Of a DNA stretch of 64,000 bases, positions 1 through 8,589 are shown piece by piece. The notes under the pieces were generated by a model. The model was not told the DNA's origin, did not search any database, and saw only the letters and a program-made list of their open reading frames with translations. Made by a program: the position numbers and the translations under genes. The first letter of the stretch is position 1. Each line of letters begins with the position of its first letter. Where the stretch lies: NCBI RefSeq assembly GCF_049532965.1, contig NZ_CP186694.1:5332001-5396000 (forward strand). Direction: 5' to 3'. The stretch comes from Roseateles sp049532965. Its GTDB lineage: Bacteria > Pseudomonadota > Gammaproteobacteria > Burkholderiales > Burkholderiaceae_C.

Positions 1-1231
1 GACGGTTGAAGGTCTCGGGCTTGCCGCGCACGACCTCGCGCTTGGCCTTGAGGTCCTTGGCAAGCCGGTAGGCGAAGGCCAGCTCGGGCGCGAACGCATA
101 GTCCGCCGGCGCGGCGCCGGTCAGCGTGGCGTCGGTGATGACGTGGTCGAGCTTGTCGTGGCGCAGGTTGGCGGCGATGGGCACGCGCTCGAGCCGGGTC
201 TCGCGGGCGCTGATCTCGAGCGTGGCTTCGTCCATCGTCAGGTAGATGCTGACGGCGGGGCACTCGCGGCCCTCGATCAGCGTGTACGCCTGGACGACGT
301 CGTGGGGGAGCATCGTCAGCTTCCAGCCCGGCATGTAGACCGTCGAGTAGCGCTCGCGGGCGACCTTGTCGACCGGAGAGTCGGGTTGGATCGCCAGTCC
401 GGGCGCGGCGATGTGGACGCCGAAGATCACCGTGCCGGTGCCCAGGCCCTGGATGGACAGCGCGTCGTCGATCTCGGTGGTGGCGGAGTCGTCGATCGAG
501 AACGCCTGGACCGGGGCGAGGGGCAGCGCTTCCTTGATCTCGGGCGCGGACAGCGGCGGGAAGCTCGTGCCCTTCGGGAAGTGTTCGAAGAGGAAGCGCT
601 TCCAATGGAACTGGTAGGGGCTGGCGATGGCGCCCGCCTCCTTGAGCAGGTCCAGCGGCGCCTTCTGGCTGCGCCGGGCAGCCTCGACAACGGCCTTGTA
701 CTCAGGCCCGTTCTTGTCGGGGCGGAACAGGATCTTGTAGATCTGGTCGGCCACCGGCGCCGGACACTGGCCCTGGGCGAGTTCGCCGGCCCATTCCTCG
801 ATCTGGGCGGCGATCTGCTTCTTGCGTTCGATGCCCAGCAGCGCGGCCTTGACGATGTCGGCCGGCGCCTTCTTGAACAGGCCCTTGCCCATCCGGCGGA
901 AGTAATGCGGCGCCTCGAAGAGTCGGAACAGCGCGCCGGCCTGCTGGCCGAGCGTCGCCTTCTCGTCGAAATAGTCGCGTGCCAGGTCGGCGAAGCCGAA
1001 CTCGCCCTCGGGCGCGAATTCCCAGGCCAGGTCCAGGTCGATGTCCTGGGCCAGACGCTGGCCGTCCGCGATCAGTTCGGCCGGGGAGGGCTTGTCGAAC
1101 TTGATGAGGACATGGGTGGTCTTCACTTTGACGCGCTTGCCCGAATCGAGCTCGATCTGCATCGAGGATTCGGCTTCGGACAGGATGCGGCCGGCGAGGA
1201 ATTTTCCGGCGTCTTCGAACAGGGCAAACAT
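1..1231 (-). CDS. RNase II/RNB-family exoribonuclease (3' part missing)
   Basis: 3'-to-5' single-strand exoribonuclease of the RNase II/RNR superfamily, cytoplasmic RNA turnover. The reading frame starts at ATG 1231 and runs off the left edge with about 410 codons visible. An N-terminal region of about 240 residues is followed by the RNB catalytic start, with the acidic motif TTEIDDA and further on GVHIAAPG, RYSTVYMPG and MLPHDV, all characteristic of RNB domains. The first Asp of the usual DxDDA signature is Glu here, as I recall from plant and cyanobacterial-type members, so it is closer to that branch than to E. coli rnb or rnr. It is divergent from the transporter at 1355, with 123 bp between the starts. 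The C-terminal S1 region lies outside the window. The family call is firm, the exact subfamily is not. Confidence 0.85.
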   Translation of the reverse strand, partial: MFALFEDAGKFLAGRILSEAESSMQIELDSGKRVKVKTTHVLIKFDKPSPAELIADGQRLAQDIDLDLAWEFAPEGEFGFADLARDYFDEKATLGQQAGALFRLFEAPHYFRRMGKGLFKKAPADIVKAALLGIERKKQIAAQIEEWAGELAQGQCPAPVADQIYKILFRPDKNGPEYKAVVEAARRSQKAPLDLLKEAGAIASPYQFHWKRFLFEHFPKGTSFPPLSAPEIKEALPLAPVQAFSIDDSATTEIDDALSIQGLGTGTVIFGVHIAAPGLAIQPDSPVDKVARERYSTVYMPGWKLTMLPHDVVQAYTLIEGRECPAVSIYLTMDEATLEISARETRLERVPIAANLRHDKLDHVITDATLTGAAPADYAFAPELAFAYRLAKDLKAKREVVRGKPETFNR

Positions 1232-1354
1232 AGCTGCGGGATTGTCGCTGATCGTGGAGAGGGTGCTGGGTGGGTGCGTGTGGCGGGCGTGTCAATTCGT
1301 TGTCAACGCGCGGTCACGGCGTCTTCTCATACTCGCGGCGCACTCTCCGCCTTC

Positions 1355-2599
1355 ATGCCGCCGCGCTTCCACACCCTCATCGCCGCGCAGTTCTTCTCCG
1401 CGTTGGCCGACAACGCGCTGTTGATCGTCGGCATCGCGCTGCTCCATGAGATGGGCCAGCCGGCCTGGTGGGCGCCACTGCTCAAGCTGTGCTTCACGCT
1501 GGCCTATGTGGGGCTGGCGCCGGTGGTCGGGCTGATCGCGGACGCCTGGCCGAAGGTGGCCTTGATGACCTGCATGAACGGGCTCAAGGCGGTCGGCGTC
1601 GGGGCGATGGCTCTCGGCCTGGATCCCCTGCTGGCGTTCGGCATCGTCGGCACGGCGGCCGCCTGTTATGCGCCGGCGAAGTACGGCCTGATCACCGAAA
1701 TCGTTCCCCCCACCCGGCTGGTCGCGGCCAATGGCTGGATCGAGGTGTCGGTGGTGTGCTCGGTGCTGCTGGGAACGCTGGTCGGTGGTCTGCTGGTGAG
1801 TCCGTGGTGGATGGCGGCCGTCTCGGCCGCGGGCGCCTCCCGGCCGCTGGTGGCGTCGCTGTGCGCGCTGCTCGTCATCTACGCGGTGGCCGCGGCCTTG
1901 CAGTTCCGCGTGCCGGACAGCGGCATCGTCTATCCCAAGCCGCCTCGGCGCGTCGGGGACATCCTGCGCGACTTCCGCGTCTCCAACCGCGCCCTGTGGC
2001 GCGATCGGCTCGGCGGGCGCCTGTCCCTGTCCATGACCACGCTGTTCTGGGGCGCCGGCGCCACGCTGCAACTCGCCGTCCTCCAGTGGGCCCAGGATGT
2101 GCTCGGGCTGCGGCTGAACCAGGGCGCCTACCTGCAAGCCACCGTGGCCATCGGCGTCGTCGCTGGCGCCGCACTCGCAGGCCGGTGGATCGCGCTTCAC
2201 CATTCGCTCAAGGTCATGCCCCTGGGCCTCATGCTCGGCGCCCTGATGCTCGCCACCCCCTGGGTCACCACCCTCGGGTGGGCTCTCCCCGCCATGGTGA
2301 TGGTCGGCGCCGTCGGCGGCGCCATGGTCGTCCCCATGAACGCACTGCTCCAGCACCGCGGCGTCCAGATCCTCAGCGCGGGGCGATCCATCGCCGTCCA
2401 GGGATTCAACGAGAACCTCAGCATCCTCCTCATGCTCGCCGTCTATGCGCTGCTTCAGGCGCTCGGCGTGCCGCTCGTCTGGCTCATGAGCGGGCTCGGA
2501 CTGTTCGTGTTCCTTTGCGTGCTGACGCTCATCGCCCGGCGCAAGGCGCGCGGGGAAACGCTCGCCGGCGGGGCGGCGGAGGGGGGCGTTGCGGGGTGA
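1355..2599 (+). CDS. lplT: Lysophospholipid transporter LplT (MFS)
   Basis: Inner-membrane major-facilitator protein that flips lysophospholipids such as 2-acyl-glycerophosphoethanolamine inward for re-acylation. The N-terminus IAAQFFSALADNALL is the hallmark of LplT. The 414-residue protein has the expected dozen hydrophobic segments, with a charged central loop around residues 190-225 (IVYPKPPRRVGDILRDF). The frame is open upstream to 143, but that part lies antisense to the ribonuclease, so the start is placed at ATG 1355, where the LplT similarity begins. E. coli LplT is paired with the acyltransferase Aas; no aas is adjacent here. Its distant neighbours in the window, psd and plsC, are also phospholipid enzymes. 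Confidence 0.85.
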   Translation: MPPRFHTLIAAQFFSALADNALLIVGIALLHEMGQPAWWAPLLKLCFTLAYVGLAPVVGLIADAWPKVALMTCMNGLKAVGVGAMALGLDPLLAFGIVGTAAACYAPAKYGLITEIVPPTRLVAANGWIEVSVVCSVLLGTLVGGLLVSPWWMAAVSAAGASRPLVASLCALLVIYAVAAALQFRVPDSGIVYPKPPRRVGDILRDFRVSNRALWRDRLGGRLSLSMTTLFWGAGATLQLAVLQWAQDVLGLRLNQGAYLQATVAIGVVAGAALAGRWIALHHSLKVMPLGLMLGALMLATPWVTTLGWALPAMVMVGAVGGAMVVPMNALLQHRGVQILSAGRSIAVQGFNENLSILLMLAVYALLQALGVPLVWLMSGLGLFVFLCVLTLIARRKARGETLAGGAAEGGVAG

Positions 2600-2621
2600 C
2601 TGGGCGGAGCCGGAACCTCGG

Positions 2622-3878
2622 CTAGAGGGCGCGGGCTTCCATCGCCGAAAGATGCGAACTGGCACGCAGCGCAGTGGACGTGCCGTCTATTGCGCTGGCG
2701 TAGACCTGCTCGATGCCCTGCACAATGCCGTCCCAGTCCAAGGACTCGGCCGTCTCGCGGGCAGCCATCGACATCGAACGCAGCCGCGGCACGTCGTCCA
2801 GCAACGCCAACGTGCGCGCATGGAAGGCGCTCGCTTCGTTGAATGGCGCCAGACCGCCGTTCACGCCGTCCCGAACCAGCAGCGCCGCCGCCGCGTAGTG
2901 GTACGCCATCACCGGCAAACCACTCGCCAAAGCCTCCGGCGTCACGTTGCCGTAGGTCTCCGTCACGCTGGGAAACACAAAAAGATCCCCGCTCGCGTAG
3001 CAGGCCGCCAGGTCCTCGCCATGACGCATGCCGGCAAACACGACGTTGGCAGCCGCAGGCAGCTGTTGCTCCAGCTCGCCGCGCGCAGGCCCATCACCCA
3101 CCAGCACCAGCCTCGCCCTCGGATGACGCTGGCGGATCGTCGGCCACAGGTCGACCAGCAACTGCAAATTCTTCTCCGCTGCCAGACGCCCCACGTGAAT
3201 CAGCACCGGGTCGCCCGGCGCCGCGCCCCAGCTCTCCCGCAGCGCCTCGCTGCGGCGAGATGGGCGGAACAACTGCGTGTCCACGCCGCGCGCAATCACG
3301 CTCACGTGCCGGAAGCCCTGCGCCATCAGTTCGCCCGCGAGGGCGGCGTTCGGCACCATCGTCGAATGACAGCGGTTGTGGAACTTGCGCAAATAGGCGA
3401 GCAGCGGGCGGCGCAGCCAGCCAATGCCGTAGTGCTGCGCGTAGGCGTGGAAATTGGTACGGAACTCCGAGACCACCGGCAACTTCAACTGGCGCGCCGC
3501 CTGCAGCGCCGACCAGCCCATCGGCCCCTCCGTCGCGATATGGACGACATCGGGCCGCTTGCTGGCCCACAGGTTCACCAGCGTCCGCTTGGAGACCACG
3601 CCCATCCGCAGATGCGGGTAGCGCGGCACGGGCAGGCCGCGCATCAGGACCTCGTCGACCGGCGCCTGCGCCTGTGCGGGGCCGCCGGCCGGTGCCTGGC
3701 GTGGACGCAGCAGTTGCACGGCGTGGTCGCGCGCCTGCAGTCCCTGGACGACACACGCGATGCTGCGTGCCACGCCGTTGACTTCGGGCGGATAGGTCTC
3801 CGTCACCACTGCCACGCGGAAATGGCGTTGGCGCGTGGGCAGTTCGTCGACTTCCAGTTCGATCGGCGGGGTCGTCAT
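2622..3878 (-). CDS. Glycosyltransferase family 4 (GT-B fold)
   Basis: Retaining GT-B glycosyltransferase, 418 residues, probably cytoplasmic and membrane-associated. The N-terminal acceptor domain carries VVTETYPPEVNGVARS and the C-terminal nucleotide-sugar domain carries IHVGRLAAEKNL, LVGDGPARGELE and the donor-binding motif FPSVTETYGNVTPEALASG, with the two Glu residues seven apart. This pattern is shared with GDP-mannose-dependent alpha-mannosyltransferases of the MgtA/PimB type, but donor and acceptor cannot be read from sequence. ATG 3878 is preferred over an upstream ATG at 4028, because the extra 50 residues look unrelated to the family. The gene is divergent from the membrane protein at 4055, and the 176 bp between them must hold both promoters. 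Confidence 0.8.
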   Translation of the reverse strand: MTTPPIELEVDELPTRQRHFRVAVVTETYPPEVNGVARSIACVVQGLQARDHAVQLLRPRQAPAGGPAQAQAPVDEVLMRGLPVPRYPHLRMGVVSKRTLVNLWASKRPDVVHIATEGPMGWSALQAARQLKLPVVSEFRTNFHAYAQHYGIGWLRRPLLAYLRKFHNRCHSTMVPNAALAGELMAQGFRHVSVIARGVDTQLFRPSRRSEALRESWGAAPGDPVLIHVGRLAAEKNLQLLVDLWPTIRQRHPRARLVLVGDGPARGELEQQLPAAANVVFAGMRHGEDLAACYASGDLFVFPSVTETYGNVTPEALASGLPVMAYHYAAAALLVRDGVNGGLAPFNEASAFHARTLALLDDVPRLRSMSMAARETAESLDWDGIVQGIEQVYASAIDGTSTALRASSHLSAMEARAL

Positions 3879-4054
3879 GGCGCGGATGATGAGAGCCCAA
3901 CGCAACAGTTCTGTGACGGTGGCCGCCGTCACGCGCCTGAAACAGCCGATGGCCACAGTCGCCACACGCGCGTCATCGAGACATCGCCGTGCCGTCACGG
4001 GCTTGCCATCGATGGGCGTCACGCTCACCCGCTCATCTCACGGACGAGGCCCGC

Positions 4055-4696
4055 ATGAAGGACTTTCTGGCACTTCTGAATGAACAGCGCTGGGACGACC
4101 ATCGCTACTACCACCATTGCCGCATCAACCAGTCGCTCCACCTGCTGAGCGCCTGCTGCTTCGTGATCGCCTATGGGTTGTTGCTGGTCGACCCCGCCTG
4201 GGCGGCGCTGCTGGCCTGGGGCGTGTCGATGACCAGCCGCCAGGCGGGTCACTTCTTCTTCGAGCCCAAGGGCTACGACCATGTGAACCAGGCGACGCAT
4301 GAGCACAAGGAAGCGATCAAGATCGGCTACAACCTGCGCCGCAAGGTCGTGCTGATGGGGCTGTGGGCCGCGTCGCCGGTGCTGCTGTGGCTGCAGCCCG
4401 GTCTGTTCGGCGTGTTCGAGCCCGCGGCCAGCTTCACCGGCTACCTGCGTCAGCTGGGCCTGCTGTGGTTCTGGCTGGGCGCCGGCGGACTGCTGTTCCG
4501 CGTGCTGCAGCTGACGGTGACCCGGGACCTGCGCACCGGCCTCGCGTGGGCGACGAAGATCATCACCGACCCGTTCCACGACATCCAGCTGTATCACCGT
4601 GCGCCGTTGCACCTGTTGCGCGGAGAGCGGCTCGATCCCGCGCTGTGGCCGCGCGGTGATGGGCACAATCCCGGGAACGGCGAACAGGCCGCCTGA
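4055..4696 (+). CDS. Mpo1/DUF962-like membrane protein
   Basis: A 213-residue integral membrane protein with hydrophobic segments near residues 30-60, 105-125 and 135-160. The conserved polar pattern YYHHCRINQSLHLL followed by SRQAGHFFFEPKGYDHVNQ resembles the DUF962/Mpo1 family, in which His residues near the membrane bind iron for 2-hydroxy fatty acid alpha-oxidation in yeast. The resemblance is judged by eye, so the catalytic role is inference. The start at ATG 4055 gives an N-terminus (MKDFLALLNEQRWDDH) without the Arg-rich extension of the longer frame. It is divergent from the glycosyltransferase and 60 bp before the hydrolase gene, possibly co-transcribed with it. Confidence 0.6.
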   Translation: MKDFLALLNEQRWDDHRYYHHCRINQSLHLLSACCFVIAYGLLLVDPAWAALLAWGVSMTSRQAGHFFFEPKGYDHVNQATHEHKEAIKIGYNLRRKVVLMGLWAASPVLLWLQPGLFGVFEPAASFTGYLRQLGLLWFWLGAGGLLFRVLQLTVTRDLRTGLAWATKIITDPFHDIQLYHRAPLHLLRGERLDPALWPRGDGHNPGNGEQAA

Positions 4697-4756
4697 CCCA
4701 CCCGCGCGCAGACGCGGGGAGTCCGGCCGGCCCGCTGGATCCAAGGAGTTCCCCGC

Positions 4757-5665
4757 ATGTCCGCAGTCGAACGGCGCCCTCGGGCGCCGACGTCTTTCCT
4801 GCTGTCCACCGGCCTCGTCGCTGTCATCGCGACGGTGATGGCCGGCTGCGCCAGCCCATTCCCGAATACCGGCAACCAACGCGTCGCCGGCGGTCCGATC
4901 GTCTACACGAAGCTGGGTCACGGTGATCCGACGGTGGTCCTCCAATCGGGCTTCGGAGACGGCCGCCAGCCGTGGGCGGCGGTGGTCCAGGCGCTGCGCA
5001 AGGACCACAGCGTGTTCGCCTACGACCGTCCCGGCTACGGCGAAAGCACCGCCACGCCGCCCGTGCCGCGCAATCCGTGCGGCATCGCGAAGGAGCTGCA
5101 CGAGCTGCTCCACAGCGCGGGCATCCAGCCGCCCTACGTGCTGGTCGGTCACTCGATCGGCGGGCTCTACCAGTACGCGTACTCGCGGCTGTATCCGGAG
5201 GAGGTCGCGGGCATCGTCCTCGTCGACGCGACTCACCCCATGCATCTGCGGCGCATGCAGGTGGACGTGCCGTTGATGGCCAACGCGCTGGACAGCATGA
5301 GCCGGCGGGTCTTTCGCGGGATGATGCAGGCCGAGTTCCTGCAGCAGCAGGACTGCGTCGATGCCCTGCTGCAGAAACCCCGGCCCGATGTGCCGGTGCG
5401 CGTGCTGACGCGCACGGTGTATTCGCCGATGGAGTCGGCCAGCGGTTTCGAGGACATGGTCCACGGACTGGAGCCGAACTGGCTGCCGCTCGTGGGCGGC
5501 AAGGAACTGCGGCCGATCGAAGGGGCAGGTCATTACATCCAGCGCGACAAGCCGCAGGCGGTGGTGCAGGCGATCGAGGAGGTGGTCAAGGAGGCGCGGG
5601 AGCGGACCCCTCCTTCCCCGGAAACAGCCCTCGGATCACGCCCAGGAACGCCGCCAGCACGCTGA
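4757..5665 (+). CDS. Alpha/beta hydrolase, predicted lipoprotein
   Basis: A serine hydrolase of 302 residues, predicted to be exported and lipid-anchored. After a basic N-terminus and a hydrophobic stretch there is a lipobox VMAGC at about residue 31. The fold is marked by VVLQSGFGDG (oxyanion-hole strand), AYDRPGYGES, the nucleophile elbow GHSIGG, the acid-strand region and a late GAGHYIQ that supplies the catalytic His. The substrate cannot be predicted. A likely ribosome site (AAGGAG) precedes ATG 4757. The 270 bp downstream to the aminotransferase hold no gene that I can support; the only pattern there is an 11-bp tandem near-duplication (cagcttcgat) at about 5888-5909. Confidence 0.75.
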   Translation: MSAVERRPRAPTSFLLSTGLVAVIATVMAGCASPFPNTGNQRVAGGPIVYTKLGHGDPTVVLQSGFGDGRQPWAAVVQALRKDHSVFAYDRPGYGESTATPPVPRNPCGIAKELHELLHSAGIQPPYVLVGHSIGGLYQYAYSRLYPEEVAGIVLVDATHPMHLRRMQVDVPLMANALDSMSRRVFRGMMQAEFLQQQDCVDALLQKPRPDVPVRVLTRTVYSPMESASGFEDMVHGLEPNWLPLVGGKELRPIEGAGHYIQRDKPQAVVQAIEEVVKEARERTPPSPETALGSRPGTPPAR

Positions 5666-5935
5666 CGGGGAGACGGTCCGCTCAAGCATCGATGTCCCCT
5701 TCAGATCGTCGGATCGGTCGCAATGAGGTCGTTGGAAATGGGACTGCCCAGTTCGCCCAGGATCCAGGCGGAGTTCGGTAGATGAGTCAGGTCCGATAGC
5801 GCCTAGAAATCGCGCCGCGCCAAGGACAGCCGTACGCTCTGACATTCGTCAATGAACCTCGAGCGTCCCGCCTCAGGGGGAACTCGTCAGCTTCGATTCA
5901 GCTTCGATGCGGGTGCCCCGACGGGGGACGGTCGC

Positions 5936-7606
5936 TCAATCCCGCAGGCCGAGCGTTTCCATGAGAACGCGCCGCTTGATCGCCTGATTGCTGGGCAGCG
6001 ACGGATTGCTCCACCAGCCGCCATCGCGCATCGCGCGGGCCGCGGCGACGATGCGGCGCTGCACCTCGTCGAAGTCCTCCTCGCTGAAGTCGAGGCTGAA
6101 GATCATCCGCCCCGTGCCCACCCAGCTCAGCGCGAGGCCCTGGTCGCGCAGGAAGTACTGCAGCATCCAGTTGTAGCGCGATGGCTCGGTGTAATAGAGC
6201 GTCCAGACCGACGACATGTTCGCCGCGCGCAGCGGCAGGCGCTCGGCCTCCAGTGCCGCATTCAGCCGGGCGCGGCGCGCGTCCTGCTGCTCGTCCTGCG
6301 CATCAAGCTGCCGCAGGCGATCGGGATCCTCCAGGGCGTCGAGGAACACCGACATCGCGCCCATCACATACGGGTGCGTGTTGAAGGTGCCGCGGGCGAA
6401 ACAGATGTCCGCCGGCCGTTCCTCGCGATAGCGCTTCATCCATTCGGCGCGGCCGCAGACCACGCCGACCGGCAGCCCGCCGCCGAGCGTCTTGCCGTAG
6501 GTGACGAGGTCCGCCTGCACGCCGAAGTACGCCTGCGCGCCGCCCGCCCCGAGGCGGAAGCCCATGAACACCTCGTCGAAGATCAGCGCGATCCCGCGCT
6601 CGGTGCAGACCTGCCGCAGTTCGCGCAGCCATGCCGCATAGGCGGCCTTGTCGTAGGACGCGCGCCGCGAGCTGTCGACCAGTGAGCCATCGCCGGGCGC
6701 CGGCTTGTTCGGGTGCAGCGCCTGCAACGGATTCACCAGCACGCAGGCGATGTCGCGGCGCGTGCGCAGCACGCGCAGGCTGCGCTCGTGCATGTCGCGC
6801 AGCGTGTAGGTGCGCTCGGCCGGCAGCGGATTGCCGGGGCCCGGTTGCGCCTCGTCCCACCAGCCGTGATAAGCGCCGCAAAAGCGCACCAGGTGCGTCT
6901 TGCCGGTGTGATACCGCGCCAGCCGCACCGCCTGCATCACCGCCTCCGTGCCCGACATGTGGAAGGACAGCTGGTCCATCCGCGCATGGGCCAGGATGCG
7001 GCGCACGTTGTCCTCCACCAGCGGGTGATAGACGCCCAGCACCGGCCCGAGCCCCTCGACGCGTTTCGCGCCCTCGGCGATGCAGCGCTGATAGAAGGCG
7101 TAGCCGAACAGGTTGACGCCATAGCTGCCCGCCAGGTCGATGAAGCGTTCGCCATCGAGGTCGGTGAGCCAGTGGCCATCGCTGGCCGCCATGACCGGCC
7201 CGAGCGGCAACTCCCGCTGGACCACCGGGCTGAAGGGCGGTGGCACGCGATAGCTGCTGGTGAACTGGAGATCCGGCAATGAGGGCTTCATCGACTGCGT
7301 TGCCGCGATGCTGCGCGCATGCCGCGCCTTGAGCGCGCGCGAGAGCGCGGCGAAGCTGGCCTTCCGTCTGGCGACGATCTCGGCGGGCGCGTCGTCCGCG
7401 TCGAAGAAGCGCGCGTCGTCGAAACGCTGCGACGGCATCCACCGCGCCAGGCGCACCGCCATCCGCGAGTGACCGGCCAGCGAAGGATGCTTCGCTCGGG
7501 ACAGTTGCAGCCGGCGCCAGCCGGCCGGCGCGTAGTAGAGCGCGGCAAGCCCGGCCGCGGCGGCGGCGACGGGCAGCAGGTCGAAGGTGAAGAACGTCGT
7601 GGACAT
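5936..7606 (-). CDS. Membrane-anchored class III aminotransferase (GSA-aminomutase-like)
   Basis: PLP-dependent fold-type I enzyme of 556 residues. About 125 N-terminal residues precede the catalytic domain and include a hydrophobic segment (residues 8-28) that could anchor it in the membrane. The catalytic part shows MSGTEAVMQAVRLAR, FCGAYHGWWDE, IFDEVFMGFR and the PLP-lysine motif TYGKTLGGGLPVG at about residue 370, closest in pattern to glutamate-1-semialdehyde aminomutases. A true hemL is present at 16072, so this paralogue probably acts on another substrate. Two in-frame ATGs lie after a GGAGG: the first is only 3 nt away, whereas ATG 7606 is 9 nt away and is chosen. It is divergent from psd with about 77 bp between the starts. 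Substrate unknown. Confidence 0.75.
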   Translation of the reverse strand: MSTTFFTFDLLPVAAAAAGLAALYYAPAGWRRLQLSRAKHPSLAGHSRMAVRLARWMPSQRFDDARFFDADDAPAEIVARRKASFAALSRALKARHARSIAATQSMKPSLPDLQFTSSYRVPPPFSPVVQRELPLGPVMAASDGHWLTDLDGERFIDLAGSYGVNLFGYAFYQRCIAEGAKRVEGLGPVLGVYHPLVEDNVRRILAHARMDQLSFHMSGTEAVMQAVRLARYHTGKTHLVRFCGAYHGWWDEAQPGPGNPLPAERTYTLRDMHERSLRVLRTRRDIACVLVNPLQALHPNKPAPGDGSLVDSSRRASYDKAAYAAWLRELRQVCTERGIALIFDEVFMGFRLGAGGAQAYFGVQADLVTYGKTLGGGLPVGVVCGRAEWMKRYREERPADICFARGTFNTHPYVMGAMSVFLDALEDPDRLRQLDAQDEQQDARRARLNAALEAERLPLRAANMSSVWTLYYTEPSRYNWMLQYFLRDQGLALSWVGTGRMIFSLDFSEEDFDEVQRRIVAAARAMRDGGWWSNPSLPSNQAIKRRVLMETLGLRD

Positions 7607-7683
7607 GGGCATGGACCTCCGGAGCCTCGTTCAGCTGTCACACAGCATTGGCAAATTACGGACATGTATCCGACGGAATTGAC

Positions 7684-8589
7684 ATGTCCATGAAACTGGC
7701 CCGCTGGCGCGACCGTCTGACCCAGCAAGAAGACCTGAACTTCCTCCTGACCAACCGGGTACCGCGCCTTGCGGCGACCCGCTTCATGGGCTGGTACAGC
7801 CGGATCGACAGCCCCTGGCTGACGCGCGTCAGCGTCGCGGTGTGGCGACTGTTCACCGACCTGGACCTGAGCGAAGCCGCGCCGCCACCGCGCGGCTACC
7901 GGTCGCTGCGCGACGTCTTCACGCGGCGTCTGCAGCCGGGCCGCCGGCCGCTGGATCCGGCGGCGCACGCGGTGGTCAGCCCATGCGACGCCATCGTCGG
8001 CGCCTTCGGGCCGGTGACCCGCGGCATGGCCCTGCAGGCCAAGGGCATGGACTACCGCATCGCGGAGCTGTTCGGCGACGCCACGCGCGCCGCACCCTAC
8101 CTCGACGGCACCTACCTGACGCTGCGGCTGACCTCGGCGATGTACCACCGCTTCCATGCGCCCGCGGACCTGCGCATCCAGCGCGTCACCCACATCGCCG
8201 GCGATACCTGGAACGTCAATCCGATCGCCCTCAAGCGCGTGGAGCGGCTGTTCTGCCGCAACGTGCGCGCCGCCATCGAATGCACGCTGCCGGACGGCAC
8301 GCCGATCGCGCTGGTGCCGGTCGCGGCGATCCTGGTGGCCAGCCTGCGGCTGCATGCCCTGGACCTGACGCTGCGGCCGGACCATCCCGGCCCGCATCGC
8401 TTCGACGTCGGCCACGATCATGCGCGCGGCGAAGAGATGGGCTGGTTCGAGCAGGGCTCGACCATCATCGTGTTCCTGCCGCCGGGCGTGGCGCTGCGCG
8501 AGGACCTGCGCACCGGCCAGCGCATCCGCATGGGGGAAGCGATCGCGCGCCTGGCCGGCGGACTAGCATGCGCGGATGGCGATGAATGA
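7684..8589 (+). CDS. psd: Phosphatidylserine decarboxylase
   Basis: Converts phosphatidylserine to phosphatidylethanolamine at the inner membrane. Pyruvoyl enzymes of this family cleave themselves at a Gly-Ser-Thr site, seen here as FEQGSTIIVF near the C-terminus; the usual LGST is QGST. Other family marks are SPCDAIV (usually SP.DG), TLRLTSAMYHRFHAP with its His residues, and GDTWNVNP. Length is about 300 residues, normal for the bacterial type. The start is uncertain: ATG 7684 and ATG 7690 are close together with only a weak GGA upstream, and a further in-frame ATG lies at 7648. The end overlaps the CorA-type gene by 14 bp, suggesting translational coupling. Confidence 0.88.
   Translation: MSMKLARWRDRLTQQEDLNFLLTNRVPRLAATRFMGWYSRIDSPWLTRVSVAVWRLFTDLDLSEAAPPPRGYRSLRDVFTRRLQPGRRPLDPAAHAVVSPCDAIVGAFGPVTRGMALQAKGMDYRIAELFGDATRAAPYLDGTYLTLRLTSAMYHRFHAPADLRIQRVTHIAGDTWNVNPIALKRVERLFCRNVRAAIECTLPDGTPIALVPVAAILVASLRLHALDLTLRPDHPGPHRFDVGHDHARGEEMGWFEQGSTIIVFLPPGVALREDLRTGQRIRMGEAIARLAGGLACADGDE

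Noticed and set aside
143..1354. An N-terminal extension of about 400 residues in frame with lplT
   Set aside because: It is antisense to the ribonuclease gene and has no membrane or family character; LplT similarity begins at ATG 1355.
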